From Phaseolus vulgaris (taxonomy: Eukaryota; Streptophyta; Magnoliopsida; Fabales; Fabaceae): DNA of 64,000 nt. The notes beneath the pieces are model-generated. The model saw only the letters and a list, made by a program, of their open reading frames with translations, was not told the DNA's origin and did no database searches. The position numbers and the translations under genes were made by a program. Shown piece after piece: positions 53,280 to 64,000 of the stretch. Where the stretch lies: positions 39,974,498 to 40,038,497 of the forward strand of contig NC_023749.2 in the NCBI RefSeq assembly GCF_000499845.2, read 5' to 3'. The number at the start of each line of letters is the position of its first letter. Position 1 is the first letter of the stretch.

Positions 53280-55893
53280 ATGACTCGCTCAAAGATCACC
53301 CCAAATCCTCCTCCTTCATCACGAAACCCTTCCTCACGAGCACACGACCCACCGCGAGCACGCGGCGCTTCGTCTTCTCAGGCTGAGAGGCCTGCACCTT
53401 CCCGCCCCAACCTGGCCCAGGCTACTCCGCCTGTCACCGGAGGAGCCTCCGTCCCCCCACCAGACTTCAAAAAACTATATCCCTGGGCCAACTCGACCCT
53501 GTTGGGGGAAACATCTTCTGTGAACACTGCTGGGGCAGTTCTGCGACTGACGAAGGGGGATGAACCTCACCAATCATTCCACAAGGAGCACGACGAGAAG
53601 ATGACAGTGCTACCTTGCCCCCCTGGCCTGCCAGTTTGTGCTGACGACAAGGCAAACAACGGTGGACCCTTCTGCTTTGTCTACACAACCCTGTTCAAGA
53701 AGGTGAAACTCAGGTTTCCCTTCACCCGCTTTGAGAGGGAGCTTCTCACCGAGCTCAACATCGCCGCCGCCCAGCTTCATCCCAACAGTTGGGCGTTCGT
53801 GCGAGCGTTCCAAGTCATGTGCGACCACCTGGGGTTGCCAACATCGGTGGATGTCTTCTTATTTCTCTTCGAAGCCAAGCACCCAGGAGACCGCCTGTGG
53901 GTAAGCTTGAATGGGATTGCTGGGAGATCGATCCTCTCCATCTTCCAGCAATCCTATAAAGACTGGAAGGGCAAATTCGTCCAGGTGCGTCCCAATGATA
54001 AAGACGCTTCCTTGCTCGACGGTTTCCCCTTGTATTGGGTAAACAAGGGGAACAAAGAGTCCGAAAGCTGCTTCAGGAGACCCAGAAGCCCTGATAGCAT
54101 GGGCGCTTTGGACAGAGATCTCTGTTTCTTCTGGAAGAGTGTGGCGGACGCCAACATCACCTTCCTCACCACCACACATATCTTCGAGGACCAACTCGAA
54201 ATTCGAATAGGTTAGCACGTTTAAGTTCTTGTTCTAATACTTACTTCTGTTAACTGTTTCTGGGCGTCTTGTGCCTTGTGCGCAAGACTTTGGTTTTATT
54301 TTTCTGCACCCTTTATCTGCTTTGCTGCATATTGCCTTATGCATTTATTTTCTCTCTGAGCTAACCTATGCATTTTTGCTCTGTGCAGATAATATGTTGG
54401 GCCAGGGCAAGCTCGCTAAACTGAGGGCGCTCGCCCGAACCCACGGGCTGGCATCGGGTTCACAAACCGTGCCAAACTCGGTGGTGGAGATCGCCGTCGC
54501 ACAGGGCCGACCGCCACCCAAGGGCCCCACACCTCCCGATGTCCAACCCGCCGCCCAACGTAAGAAGCTTGTCCTTAGGAAACCCAAGAGGAAAGCTCCC
54601 CAAATAGTCCACGAGGAGGAGGAGGAAAGCGACGAGGCAACTGAAGATGGCCTTGTCACAAAGAGGAAGAGGGTGGCACTTTCTTCTCCACCTGCCCCAC
54701 CCCCTCTTCCAACATCAACATCGCCGTCTACGCCCGCTCCTCCTCCATCATTGCCACCTCCACCAGCTTCTGCTTCACCAGTCCAAGCCATTCCATTGGC
54801 ATCCGCGCCACCTGCGGTTGAGGCCCCTGAGCCAAACTTCATGGAGGACCCCCCGAGCGCCTCCACACCTTGTGCAACAGTTGGAGGGGGTCCTCCTTCA
54901 AATGCCTCAGCCGCAAATGTTGCTCCAATGGGGGATGAAGTTGCGCATGACTCTCCAATCTTAATTACTGAGTCCCTGACGTCGCCACCTCGCCAAGAAG
55001 CACCTGCTGATCAACCTACTAAAGAAGGTGGCGGCGAGAGCCAACAACAGGCCCAACCGGCGCCTCCACATGCAGGTCTCTCCACCGAGGTTAAGAGGAT
55101 GTGGGAGCCTTTCTCTGCTAAACTGAAGATGATGGCAGAAGACTTCCCCACCATTATCTCTAGAGCTGTGGAGAGCTTCACCAGGAAGCTCCAGGACGAC
55201 CTCTTCAACCTTCGAACTGAGAATAGCGCTATGAGGGTTGAGGTGGAGAAGTTGTCCTTCAATCTGACACTCGCGGAGGTTGAACACTCCCGAGTAGAAG
55301 ATGCGATGAGCACTGAGCTCTGGTTAGCGCGCAAGGAAGCTACCGACCTCCGCCATAAGGTACAACTCTTGGCTCAAGAAAAAATCGAGCTGGAGAGTAA
55401 GATCGTGCCTTATCGCGTCAAGGTGGCTGACTTGGAGGCTCTCATAAAAACTGACACCGCCAAGGTGAAGAAACTGGAGCAAAGGTCAGCTGATCGGGAG
55501 ATCTTCCTGGGAAAGGTGGAAAAAGAAAGGGATGACACCATGGCGAAACTTGCTGAAGCCAATACAGAGAATGGAAAGATCGCTGCTGAACTGGGCCAAG
55601 TGCAAGCAGAGTCCAAGAAGGTTGCTGAAGACCTTCTCCAGGCTCAAGAAATCAACGAAAAACTCAAGAAGCAAGTTGACGAGCTGGAGCAGCAGAACAA
55701 GGGGCTGAAGGAACAAACTGAAGCACTCAAGAAACAGATTGAAGAGCTTAATCTGAGTTCTGCCCAAATTCTGGCCGCTGGATTCGAAGCTGCACGGGAA
55801 CAGTTCGCATGCTTATTCCCTGATCTGGATCTCAGCATGGTGTCCCTCAACAACGAGGTGGTGGATGGGAAGGTGGTTCCCGCTGAAGACTGA
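53280..55893 (+). CDS. TatB3 antisense gene: spliced, coiled-coil protein of unknown function (811 codons)
   Basis: Exons 53280-54210 and 54389-55893; the phase-1 intron (ATAG|GTTAGC, TGTGCAG, 178 bp) sits exactly where it does in TatB1 and TatA. Both exons are open throughout. Exon 1 domain: VCADDKANNGGPF, LRFPFTRFERELLTELN, FEAKHPGDRLWVSLNG. Exon 2: LGQGKLAKLRALARTHG, basic RKPKRK and TKRKRV, a Pro-rich segment (about residues 420-460), and a long heptad coiled coil ending DLDLSMVSLNNEVVDGKVVP then AED and stop. Relative to TatB1 it has about 16 extra coiled-coil residues (HKVQLLAQEKIELESK). Nuclear location is suggested only by the basic runs. Confidence 0.86.
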
Positions 55894-57246
55894 TCAATTT
55901 CCTCCATCTACCACCTTTATGCTTTCTCTTTGTATTTTGTAATGAACTTTTTCTTTTTTTCCTTTTTCTGTTTATGCACCCCGAACTGATATTTACTTAA
56001 TGAATTTGCCTTTGTATTTCTTCCTGTAACTGCTTTGGCTGCTTTAACTTCCCTCATGCAATTTACTTCAGAGAAATGACTTAGTAATTACGTAGGCACG
56101 ATCTTACTTGACTGTCTCGAACCATTTCAACTTCGAATAATAATCACTTTAACAACTTGTAACCTTAAGGTAATTAACCTCAGCGCAAAGTTACTCTTCA
56201 AGCAACGAACTTTAACTCCACTATTGGCTTAAAGCATTGCTTCACCCGATCTGCTTCATCAAAATAGGTTTTTAACTTTCTCGCCCCTGTTTGGACTTTT
56301 TCCGGTCGCCAAAGACTCTTGGCGATATCAGCTTCTTTCTGGCTTCATACCTTGGCCATTGTTCTTCATCTGGGGTAGAGGCGCCTTTCGGATCCTTCTC
56401 TACCCTCCTGAACTTCAGAACAAAAGACCGGGTGGCTAGCCGTTCTCTTCGAACCTACCTTAACCACCTTCCAAACTTCGTCCACCCTTAACACCATACC
56501 TGAACTCGTTCGAGACGAGAAGGATTTTACCTTGCCTGAACTCGCTCATCGGCGAGAAGGTCTTTTACTTGCCTCTACATTGCCCCGGGGGTTACATCTT
56601 CTCGCCCCCAGAAACACTGAGGACTTTTCACTGGTGCCTCTACATTGCCCCAGGGGTGACATCTTCTCGCCCCCAAAAACACTGAGGACTTTTCGCTCTT
56701 CCTCGCCTGCACTCGCTCGACGGCGAGGAGGTCTTTAACTCGCCTCAGGACGCGCGAGGGCGTTGAGGTCTTTTAGCTGGTGCCTCCGATCGCCGAAAGA
56801 CGATGAGGACTTTAACTTTAACTTGTGCCTCCGATCGCTGAAAGACGATGAGGACTTAAAACTTTTAACTCGTGCCTCCGATCGCCGAAAGACGATGAGG
56901 ACTTAAAACTTTTAACTGGTGCCTCCGATCGCCGAAAGACGATGAGGACTTAAAACTTTTAACTGGTGCCTCCGATCGCCGAAAGACGATGAGGACTTAA
57001 AACTCTTTAGAAAGCATGCAATATATCTTTAACTTGCCTTAAGCCACATACAAGTGACAAGGTCTTTCTTCAAAACTTTCTGAAAACAACAGGCACGCAA
57101 TCTAAAACAACTTGTACTTTGAAAACTTCTCCTTATTGGGTGGCCTCATTAAAAACCCTCCTTAGGAAAAAAGAGTGCCCCCTTCAAATTGTTTTAACAG
57201 AGACATTGTAATATAACTTCGTGTTTGTCTTTACTTACAAGGCTTC
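55894..57246. repeat. TatB3 convergent spacer with hairpin minisatellites
   Basis: No gene. Two units of the longer type (TGCCTCTACATTGCCCC …) lie at 56570-56695; five units of about 47 bp (GTGCCTCCGATCGCCGAAAG … GATGAGGACTTAAAACTTTT) at 56778-57004. Each short unit can fold as CCTC-cg-ATCG / CGAT-GAGG with loop CCGAAAGA. Units with CTCGC…GCGAG stems precede them. The CCCTCCTTAGG block follows near 57160. Confidence 0.8.
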
Positions 57247-58377
57247 TTAACTGTAATACAACTTCAGGTGCGTGGCGTTCCAAGTGCGAGGAATCGCCCC
57301 TCCTTCCAATGTCTCCAAGCGGTAGGCGCCGTTCCCGAGCGCCTCGGTTATTCTGAACGGCCCCGTCCACTTGGGCGACAGTTTATTCTCCATCTCGTAC
57401 TGGTGGGCTTTCCTCATCACCAGGTCGCCTTCTCTAAAATGTCTTGGCATCACCTTCGAGTTGTATCTTCGTTCAATCCTTCTCTTCACCGCTTCAGCCT
57501 TCAATCTCGCCTCTTCCCTGACCTCATCCAGCAGATCCAGGTTCAGCCTTCTCTCCTCATTCGAGTCTTCCTCTACGAAGTTCTGGAATCTCGGCGAGTT
57601 CTCCTGGATCTCTACTGGAATCATTGCATCACACCCATAGACCAAGCTGAACGGGGTCTCGTGGGTTCCTGACTGTTCGGTGGTGTGGTACGCCCAGACT
57701 ATGCGGGGTACCTCCTCAACCCAGCCTCCTTTGGCTTTCTCTAGCCTTCTCTTCAAACCTCTTAGCAACACCCGATTAGCTGACTCTACTTGGCCATTCG
57801 TCTGAGGGTGCTCGACGGATGCAAACACTTGTTGAATTCCCACCCCTTCGCACAGCTTCTTCAACAGGTGACTTGCAAACTGAGTCCCGTTGTCCGACAC
57901 CAGGCGCTTGGGCACACCGAACCGGCACACAATGTTCTTCCATACGAAGCCTTCGATCTTGTGTGCGGTGATTTGGGCCACTGGTTCTGCTTCGATCCAC
58001 TTGGTGAAATACTCAATCGCCACCACCAAGTACTTCATCTGTCTGATCGCCAGCGGGAATGGTCACAGGATGTCGATTCCCCAAGTATGAAACGGCCAAG
58101 GGCTGTAAATCGACTTCAACTCCTCGGGAGGCGCCTTATGCCAATCGGCATGCTGTTGGCATTGTTTGCAACACTGTGCATACCTCTTGCAATCTTCTCT
58201 CATCGTTGGCCAGTAGTAACCTCCACGGAGAGTCCTTGCGGCCAGAGCTCGACCCCCGACGTGGCTTCCGCATATCCCTTCGTGGAGCTCTGCCATAATC
58301 CTCGTGCATTTCTCGCCATGCACACATTCCAGGAGTGGGTGAGTGAACCCAAACCTGTATAACTCGCCATCAATCAT
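57247..58377 (-). pseudogene. TatB3 integrase
   Basis: The zinc-finger part (58377-58063) reads HVGGRALAARTLRGGYYWPT and YAQCCKQCQQHADWH up to WGIDIL, then TGA near 58062 (a G-to-T change of the GGA codon in ILGPF). The core from 58038 has SDNGTQF, NGQVESAN, PFSLVYGCDAMIPVE and the GPF/Y module to HLKLYYS at 57247. At 58378 it is joined directly to gag. Confidence 0.9.
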
Positions 58378-58379
58378 TA

Positions 58380-59575
58380 ACCAGATCGTCGAGCTGGTAT
58401 CCTAAGGCCAAACACGAATCCACGGTATGGCCAAAGCCCTGGTGAAACTCACACCAGGCGTCTGGCTTTGGTCCAAGCACCTTGTCGCCCACCTTCTCTG
58501 GCGCTTTCAACCTGGCAGATATATTGGGAATGGCGATCAGGTCCGCCAATCCCATGACAAACTTGTGCTTAAGCGGGCGATTGTATTCCCGGCGTGCTGG
58601 TTGCGGGCGTCCTTGGCCCCTACCCTTGTTCTTCCTTGGATCATAAGGATGGCGAGTCCTCTGATCCCTTCTGGCCGCCGCTGTCTCCAGCACCCTTTGT
58701 GGCTGGATCCTCGTTTGGGCGCGTGGCCTAGCGGGAGCCATGCTTCCTCTCTTCTCGGCGACTTCACTCTCGTCGGCGATGTGGGCCACCGCAAGTCGCC
58801 TAACCTCAGCAAACGTGGCGGGGTGAGCCCTGATTAATGCCTCGCAGAATGGTCCCGGCAGCACGCCCTTCTTAAATGCATAGACCAGCATTTCTTCATC
58901 TTTGGCCGGCGATCTGACCATCTGCGCCCCAAAGCGATTCAAGTAGTCCCTGAGGGACTCTCCCTGATATTGCCTTATATCAAACAAATCGTAAGACACC
59001 CTGGGCGGTGCCTTATTCACGATGTACTGCTCGACGAAAATCTTTGAAAACTGTTGGAAGTTGGTAATGTGACCGGTAGGCAGGCTCACAAACCATTCCA
59101 GCTCCGTTCCCTGGAGTGTGCTCACGAACATCTTGCAGTATACGGCGTCTGATCCTCCTGACAGCATCATCTGCGTATGGAACGTGGTGAGATGAGCCTC
59201 AGGATCCTCCACGCCGGTAAAAACAGCCTTAACAGGTACCACACTCGCAGGAATAGGCGTGTCAGTAATCGCCTGAGCCAAAGGCATAGGAAAAACACGA
59301 GGCGGCGTCGACGGCGCGACCTTTTCAGCAATAGGACGCCCTTGCTGTTCCTGAAGAGCTTGACGCAGCTCCTCAGTCACTTTGCTAAGCTCATCATTCC
59401 TGGTCCGACAGGCGGCCAGGTCCTCATGCATTCTCGCCTGTTCTATGCGCGAGGCTTCCACAGTTGCCTGCAACGAGCGCATGATCTCTACCATCTGCGC
59501 CATGGTCATGGCGGCGGCGCCTTCAGCAGCAACGGGCGCAACTGGACTTGAACGGTTGCTCCTCATTTTTCTCAT
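58380..59575 (-). pseudogene. gag: TatB3 gag, open but 3' truncated
   Basis: Starts near MRKMRSNRSSP, contains TMAQMVEIMRSLQATVEASR (coiled coil), FTGVEDPEAHLTTFHTQMML, FDIRQYQGESLRDYLNRFGA (gag domain), a Lys/Arg-rich segment and the zinc-knuckle-like CEFHQGFGHTVDSC, ending QLDDLV at the deletion junction. No internal stop. It serves as the reference showing that the TatA gag stops replace CAG codons. Confidence 0.9.
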
Positions 59576-59966
59576 GAAACTTGACGAATCACAGAAAGTA
59601 CTGAACAACACCTCCTTCAGCGACGATCGATTCAGCGATCAATCGGTCAAAACTTCGCGAAACTCCGCAAGAAAACTCAAGAACACAGCGAACCTCCACA
59701 GAAACCTGCGACTCCACCAGAAACCACCGCTTCTCCCACAACAAACCAAACGAGCCAAAGAACTCAAATCTCACCGAACAAATCTCGCGTAAACAGCAGA
59801 AAACTTCACTTCACCGAAAAACAACCCAAACGAACGGTGGAAAACGCGAAATCAACGAACAAATCTCAGACGAACAACGAACAATGGTTGCACCAGCACA
59901 CAACCACGCAGAAAACTACGAAAACCTCCAAGAACTCACGCTGCGGATGGGAACAGGTTTTACACG
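59576..59966 (-). other. TatB3 untranslated leader
   Basis: Between primer site and gag on the minus strand; no gene. In + orientation it is unusually rich in GAAC/ACGAAC runs, but no clear structure is seen. Confidence 0.6.
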
Positions 59967-59984
59967 GTCCCACGGTGGGCGCCT
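59967..59984 (-). other. TatB3 primer binding site
   Basis: Minus strand AGGCGCCCACCGTGGGAC, two bases from the LTR end; differs from the TatA site at two positions. Confidence 0.8.
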
Positions 59985-59986
59985 GA

Positions 59987-60016
59987 TGATCCTGCCTGTT
60001 GACCAAAACGTTGGAA
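59987..60016 (-). repeat. TatB3 5' LTR remnant (30 bp)
   Basis: TGATCCTGCCTGTTGACC plus the next dozen bases in + orientation match the LTR end; then the sequence switches to a chromovirus-family LTR. Confidence 0.85.
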
Positions 60017-60129
60017 CATGCACCTTCAAGATCAACACCACTCTTAGGAGGATCTTGCTCACGCACCTTCATAGCTTCCGCACCACTTTTTCTCACATGA
60101 TTCAAGAAGACCTTCATGAAATGCCATCA
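60017..60129 (+). repeat. Chr3: 3' end of a chromovirus-family LTR
   Basis: CATGCACCTTCAAGATCAAC … GAAATGCCATCA matches the LTR end at 225-332. It abuts Chr4 integrase sequence; ATGGG at 60130-60134 is the likely right TSD. The rest of the element was lost when it was joined to TatB3. Confidence 0.85.
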
Positions 60130-61548
60130 ATGGGGTTGGATTTTAGATTTAGCTTTCCTACATGCTATGCATTTATCGCAGAAGCTATGTACGAATTTGT
60201 GCATATGAGGCCAAAAGAAATGTTCATGCAATGTTTCTAAAGTCTTAGCTACCCCAAAATGTCCCATAAGTCCACCCTCATGAGCCTCTCTAACAAGAGA
60301 TTGTCTTATGGATCCTTGGGGAACACTAAGTCTTTTTCCTTTAAAAAGAAAACCATTATGTAAGAAAAAGTCTTTGTGACCTCCCTTGGAACACTCTTGA
60401 TAGATTAGAGAGAAATCTAGGTCATCATGATAAAGTTCCTTTATGTGATCAAATCCTAAATATTGAACATTCAAAACATTTAACAAGGTATATCTTCTTG
60501 AAAGAGCATCGACAACTACATTAATTTTACCTTGTTTATGTTTGATCACATAAGGAAATTGTTCAATAAACTCCACCCACTTAGCATGTCTCTTATTAAG
60601 CTTGCTTTGGCTTTTCAAATATTTAAGGGACTCATGATCACTATGGATCACAAATTCCTTTGGAAAAAGATAATGTTGCCAATTTTGCAAAGCTCGAACA
60701 AGAGCATAAAGTTCTTTATCATAAGTGGAGTAATTGATATGACTCCCTTTGAGTTTCTCACTAAAATAAGTTATGGGATGTCCTTCTTGAAGGAGAACAA
60801 CCCCAATGCCTATATTAGAGGCATCACATTCTATTTCAAATGTCTTAGCAAAGTTAGGAAGGGCTAGAATGGGGGCTTTAGAAAAATTTTCCTTCAAAGT
60901 TTGAAAAGCATTTTCTTGCTCTTGTCCCCACTTAAAAACCACATCCTTCTTTACTATGGCATTTAAAGGTGCGGCAATTGTTCTAAAGTCTTTCACAAAC
61001 CGCCTATAAAAACTAGCAACTCCATGAAAACTTCGTACCTCATTGACATTGGTGGGTGTAGGCCAATGTTGAATTGCTGCAACTTTTGTTTGATCTACAT
61101 GCACCCCTTTATGACTTACCACAAACCCTAGGAAGTCTATATGATCTAATGCAAAGAAACATTTAGCATGATTAGCATATAACTTCTCCTTCCTAAGAGT
61201 TTCTAAGAGTTGTCTAACATGTGTCTCATGATCTTCTAAAGACAAGATATATATAAGAATATCATCAAAGTAAACCACAACAAACTTGCCAAGAAATGCT
61301 CTTAATACATGATGCATGAGTCGCATGAAGGTACTAGGAGCATTAGTCAAGCCAAAAGGCATGACTAACCACTCATATAAACCAAATTTGGTTTTAAAAG
61401 CGCTTTTCCATTCACCACCATTTTTAATTCGAATTTGATTGTAACCACTCTTAAGATCAATTTTGGTAAATATTTTAGACCCATGTAATTCATCCAACAA
61501 GTCATTTAACCTAGGAATGGGATGCCTATATTTGATGGTAATGTTATT
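60130..61548 (-). pseudogene. pol: Chr4 RT palm, RNase H and integrase zinc finger
   Basis: One open frame of over 450 codons. [35 protein letters not shown], catalytic [23 protein letters not shown]. RNase [47 protein letters not shown]. Integrase zinc finger [20 protein letters not shown] … [17 protein letters not shown] (HHCC). It stops where Chr3 begins. Confidence 0.92.
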
Positions 61549-62691
61549 TGATCCTGCCGGTTAACTTAGCGCTAGAGCGTTGCCTCGTCACGAACCTCCT
61601 CACTAGCTTGACTCCACGTGCCCTTCAAGTCCACACCACATAAAGCCTCTCTGAGAACCTGAAAACACAAGGTGGCGCCTCTGCGGCCGGTGGCGCTCTG
61701 ACGCTCAAGTCAGTAACAAGAACACCCAAAAACTGAGAGAAAGTATGCTCTGTAGAACCGTACTAAAGGCACACAACCCTAGCAATGAGCCATAATGAAA
61801 AACGTACCTCTGCAAATTCTGTTAAGTTTACCTTTATAGCTAGGTTTCTTCTCCTCCAGGCCGTTATGCTTTTGGACGTGTGGCTCGCATCCAGCCCTGT
61901 ACGTGTCGCCATCTGGGCTGGGATAGCAGGTAGCGCCCAGCCCTACACGTGTCATCATCTGAGCTAGGATAACTTGAGCGTCATTTCTCTATTGCATCCA
62001 ACCCTACACGTGTCATCATCTGGGTTGGAGTAACAGGTAGCATCCAACCCTACACGTGTTGTCATCTGGGTTGGGGCATCTTGAACGTTATTTGTATGTA
62101 GTAACCAGCCGCGCGGCTAAGTCCTCTACTCAAGGAGCAAGTTAGCACGCAATATGCCTTAGAACACCACCTGACAAGGCGAGTATCGGGTGCAGCAAAA
62201 TGCACCATTTCTATGACATCGTTTGTCGCTAGTGGTACCTTCCTTATTGCTACCCCATGCATGTTCTAGCTGGGGGAACCTTGCCACCAGCGAATGTCCA
62301 CCCTGGGAATCCTGTCGCTGATGGGCAAGTTGTTCCCTTCAACCTACTCGACCTCCATGCCCCATGCTAGCGCAACAATCATCTCGTTGGACTTTACACG
62401 CTTGGACTTACTCTTCTGAGTTCCCAGCACCCTTAACTAAGTCTGTTGGGAAATTCGGCGACGTGCTTCTTGCGGCGATGTCAGGCCACCCGGTCGCCAA
62501 TCGTCTAACACGTCAATGTTATACAATCTCGGCGACAACCGATCATGTACGTTGTAGCACGTCGCTTCCGCGAGCGGTGACTACACTAGCTTCTGAACCA
62601 CTCGCCCTTCTCTAGCCACGTGCTCTGCTAAACACACCTCACGTAGTCACGTGCTAGACACGTCATCACACCCGATGACCTGGTCGGTACA
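61549..62691 (-). mobile_element. Tat-related solo LTR inside Chr4 RT (1143 bp)
   Basis: In + orientation starts TGATCCTGCCGGTTAACT and ends GGTCGGTACA. Flanked by TTATT (61544-61548) and TTACT (62692-62696), a duplication with one later change. U3 holds about four repeats (61890-62085) around ACACGTGT followed by CATCTGGGTTGG. Different subfamily from the TatB LTRs, nearer TatA in length. Confidence 0.92.
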
Positions 62692-62981
62692 TTACTTATA
62701 GCGCAACAATCCGTACACATCCTCCATGTCCCATATTTTTTTGGGACAAGTATGACAGGCATAGCACATGGGCTCATGCTATCTTGTACCCACCCCTTAG
62801 CTAATAAATCCTCAACTTGTTGAATTTCTTTGGCCTCTTGGGGATTGGTCCTATATGCAGGGCGATTTGGTAAAGAAACCCCGGGCATAAAGTCTATTTG
62901 GTGTTCAATCCCTCTTAGAGGTGGTAAGCCTTTAGGAGGATCTTGAAACACATCTTCATATTCCCTTACCAAATTGTCCAA
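62692..62981 (-). pseudogene. Chr4 RT N-terminus
   Basis: LVREYEDVFQDPPKGLPPLR, GIEHQIDFMPGVSLPNRPAY, DLLAKGWVQDSMSPC, then VILVPKKYGTWRMCTDCCAI up to the solo LTR. Continues at 61548. Confidence 0.9.
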
Positions 62982-63074
62982 ACATGTGGGACTATCCTTA
63001 GCCGACTCACATTCAATAGTTCTAGGAATAGCTAAAAAAATAGGCTTTTGAGTAACTATTACCTTTTTAACTTG

Positions 63075-63590
63075 TTATGTGGACATGAGAAGGCTTCTCT
63101 TGGAACTTTTTTTATCATTTTCTTTCTCTCTCTTTTCTCTCATTTTGACTTGGTCCTCATGTACTTCCTTTGGAGAGAGAGACTTAAGAATGACTTTGTG
63201 CCCATGGAAGTTAAAAGAAATTTTGTTGGTAAAGCCATCATGAAAAACTTTTCTATCAAATTGCCATGGCCTACCTAAAAGAATATGAGTGGCTTCAATT
63301 GGGAAAATATCACACAAGACCTCATCTTTATATTTACCAATAGAAAATGTAATGAGGACTTGCTTGTTAACCACTATCTCACCTACCTCACTTAACCATT
63401 GTAACTTGTAGGGCTTGGCATGAGAGATGGTAGGTAATCCAAGTTTGTCTACCACTCTTGTGCTTGCCACATTAGCACAACTCCCCCCATCCACAATCAA
63501 AGAGCATACCCTATCATTAATAAGACACCTTGAATGAAAAATATTTTCTCTTTGAGTTTCATCAAAAGGTTTTAAAACTTGTCCAAGCAT
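63075..63590 (-). pseudogene. Chr4 aspartic protease region
   Basis: QRENIFHSRCLINDRVCSLI leads to the active-site motif VDGGSCANVAS (DGGS variant), then KQVLITFSIGKYKDEVLCD and HILLGRPWQFDRK, a usual protease C-terminal pattern. The TAA at 63072-63074 ends this stretch before the RT. Confidence 0.9.
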
Positions 63591-63614
63591 GCGTCTTATT
63601 ACTAATAGGTCACC

Positions 63615-63995
63615 CTAATGTGGGCTTTCACTCTCAGTCTCACTTGGGGATCTAGAAGGTGAGGAATGTCTAGAAGATTCGGACTCATGCTCACTACCCT
63701 CTACCCCATCATGCATATACATATTTCGCTTAGAAGGGCAATTAGAAGTGATATGTCCATAGCTTAAGCATTTTAAACACTTCTTACTAGACGATTTAGT
63801 TGGTGATTTAGGCCTAGAAGTGGAAGTGGAAGGCTTAGAATCTCTAGGTTTGAAAGTAGAGTCCTTAGAAGGGATATTTGAGAAAGAGCTATTTTTATTT
63901 TTCCAAGAAGAGTGGTAGTAGTTATCCTTAGAAGAATTTTTGAAAGCATTTTTCCTTGCAAGTTGATTTTCAATTTTACTAGCAAGGTGAACCAC
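63615..63995 (-). pseudogene. gag: Chr4 gag C-terminus with zinc knuckle
   Basis: VHLASKIENQLARK, a Ser/Lys-rich linker, then CLKCLSYGHITSNCP (CX2CX4HX4C). A stop after SESPH (near 63615) separates it from the protease. The upstream part lies outside the window. Confidence 0.85.
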
Positions 63996-64000
63996 ATTTT

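Larger units (their letters stand above)
51870..60016 (-). mobile_element. TatB3: Tat element on the minus strand with pol deletion
   Basis: 3' LTR 51870-52690, antisense gene 53280-55893, hairpin spacer, integrase 58377-57247, then directly gag 59575-58380, leader, primer site and the last 30 bases of the 5' LTR (59987-60016). Protease, RT and both RNases H (about 4 kb) are gone. The 5' LTR is cut and joined to a Chr3 LTR scrap. Confidence 0.92.
60130..64000 (-). mobile_element. Chr4: chromovirus-like gypsy element on the minus strand (partial)
   Basis: Gag end, protease, RT, RNase H and integrase zinc finger in order from 64000 down to 60130, interrupted by a Tat-family solo LTR (61549-62691). 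The integrase core is cut off by Chr3, and the gag start and 5' LTR lie beyond the window. It is the best-preserved autonomous-type chromovirus pol here. Confidence 0.9.

Noticed and set aside
54366..54866. Gly/Ala/Ser-rich minus frame of 166 codons opposite the TatB3 antisense gene
   Set aside because: Complement of the Pro-rich exon 2 segment; no independent support.

Overview
The window looks like repeat-packed (probably pericentromeric) DNA of a dicot plant, most likely a phaseoloid legume. Almost all of it is LTR retrotransposons nested in one another; I see no host protein gene, tRNA gene or CRISPR array. Evidence for a plant: Ty3/gypsy Tat-lineage polyproteins with a second RNase H, chromovirus polyproteins, a SIRE-type Copia remnant with an env-like reading frame, and pieces of plant 25S rDNA. 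The legume call is inference from remembered family resemblance and from the similarity of the 177-bp array to spacer repeats known in mung bean rDNA.

Three lineages recur. (1) Tat-lineage gypsy elements, here TatA (557-16266, + strand), TatB1 (26109-35912, -), TatB2 (47996-50429, -, fragment) and TatB3 (51870-60016, -), plus solo LTRs at 38893-39822, 41709-42598 and 61549-62691. (2) A chromovirus-like gypsy family with LTRs beginning TGATGGAGGA: Chr0 (1-556 and 16272-19367), ChrD (7587-12892), Chr1 (24180-26108 and 35913-41052), Chr2 (46774-47995 and 50430-50902), a Chr3 LTR scrap (60017-60129), Chr4 (60130-64000, -) and a solo LTR at 36302-36998. (3) A SIRE-like Copia remnant (19545-24179, -).

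Order of events can be read from target-site duplications (TSDs). TatA landed in the Chr0 leader (TSD CCTTG); ChrD then landed in the antisense gene of TatA (TSD ATCTG; its 749-bp LTRs differ at about five sites, so it is young). Chr1 received TatB1 in its leader and two insertions in pol that are now solo LTRs (TSDs CCTTG and CTTAC). Next to Chr1 lies the 3' end of a 25S rRNA gene followed by about 24 copies of a 177-bp tandem repeat, cut by a Tat solo LTR (TSD GTTTT). A second 25S scrap lies at 19368-19544.

Four features deserve most attention. The Tat elements carry, antisense to gag-pol, a spliced gene (5'UTR intron plus one coding intron) that is still open in TatB1 and TatB3 although their gag-pol is wrecked. 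ChrD and Chr0 share an unusual reading frame joining a gag remnant to an integrase that has lost its catalytic and zinc-binding residues. Chromovirus LTRs encode a C-terminal tail of the polyprotein in which a 21-bp repeat specifies leucines every seventh residue. Finally, rDNA fragments and a spacer-like satellite sit inside the transposon nest.
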